This document shows positions 13,766 through 13,947 of a stretch of 13,947 bases of DNA, piece after piece; positions within the stretch are counted from its first letter, which is position 1; the number at the start of each line of letters is the position of its first letter. The translations under genes and the position numbers were made by a program. The notes under the pieces were generated by a model that saw nothing but the letters and a program-made list of their open reading frames with translations, was not told the origin of the DNA and made no database searches. The stretch covers positions 1 to 13,947 of the forward strand of contig JBJOLU010000210.1 in NCBI GenBank assembly GCA_046052705.1, read 5' to 3'. This DNA comes from JBBATK01 sp046052705. Lineage in GTDB: Bacteria > Bacteroidota > Ignavibacteria > Kapaibacteriales > NICIL-2.

Positions 13766-13947
13766 CTATTTGGCGGTGCCTCGGAAAAACCGAATCTGCA
13801 CAAGGGAGAGCGAGAGCAGGAAAACAAACAACACAAACGCGAATGCAGAAGCGTACCCCAGCGAGTCCGTTTTCTCGAATGCATTCTTGTACACTTCGTA
13901 CACGAGTGTAGTGGTGGTTCCTTCCAGCGGTAGCGGACCTCCCTTTG
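13766..13947 (-). CDS. Carbohydrate ABC transporter permease, MalF/UgpA type (C-terminal 59 residues, cut by window edge)
   Basis: The minus strand is open from the window edge to TAG at 13766-13768. The 59 residues begin GGPLPLEGTTTTLVYEVYKNAF, which matches the conserved GGP...T.TLVYYIY..AF block of MalF/UgpA-family permeases. GYASAFAFVLFVFLLSLSLVQIRFFR then forms the last membrane helix and the cytoplasmic basic end. These inner-membrane permeases carry sugars or glycerol-phosphate with a binding protein and an ATPase. The rest of the operon, presumably including the partner permease and binding protein, would lie to the right. Substrate cannot be assigned. Confidence 0.85.
   Translation of the reverse strand, partial: KGGPLPLEGTTTTLVYEVYKNAFEKTDSLGYASAFAFVLFVFLLSLSLVQIRFFRGTAK

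Overview
The window looks like ordinary chromosome from a Gram-negative bacterium, most likely of the Bacteroidota/Chlorobiota/Kapabacteria neighbourhood. The hints are the EttA N-terminus, weak or absent Shine-Dalgarno sequences, two lipoproteins, a fatty-acid 2-hydroxylase of the kind used on sphingolipids, and repeated TAnTTTTG motifs upstream of genes that resemble the Bacteroidota sigma-A -7 element. The phylum is an inference. I see no transposase, integrase, phage gene, CRISPR array or toxin-antitoxin pair.

Layout. The left edge (1-230, minus) is the start of pstS, the periplasmic phosphate-binding protein. After a 386-bp gap with a two-copy 36-bp-period repeat, a probable plus-strand operon runs 617-3777: a GT-C/TMTC-like membrane glycosyltransferase with C-terminal TPRs, an alpha/beta hydrolase, and a small lipoprotein that overlaps the hydrolase by 4 bp. 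A bidirectional terminator at about 3795-3819 separates this operon from a minus-strand DUF2795 protein (3957-4196). A structured 398-bp gap then leads to ettA (4595-6265, plus), whose terminator hairpin lies across the 3' end of a convergent GT2 glycosyltransferase gene (6327-7091).

From 6327 to 11123 all genes are on the minus strand, transcribed in the order prfC (RF3), recQ, a monoheme cytochrome c lipoprotein, then the GT2 enzyme. tRNA-Leu(CAA) at 11331-11415 is transcribed divergently from prfC and has a clear terminator. A minus-strand block follows: a fatty-acid 2-hydroxylase, deoC, a PPP-type metallophosphatase and, at the right edge, the C-terminus of a MalF/UgpA-type sugar ABC permease.

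The genes are mostly housekeeping: translation factors (EttA, RF3, tRNA-Leu), DNA repair (RecQ), nucleoside catabolism (DeoC), envelope and lipid modification, and nutrient uptake. The most interesting material is small-scale: a terminator-like hairpin in the ettA leader, a terminator embedded in a convergent coding sequence, a perfect 20-bp palindrome beside the tRNA terminator, shared promoter-like motifs, and the bacterial TMTC-like protein with its coupled partners. I found no convincing undescribed multi-gene system.
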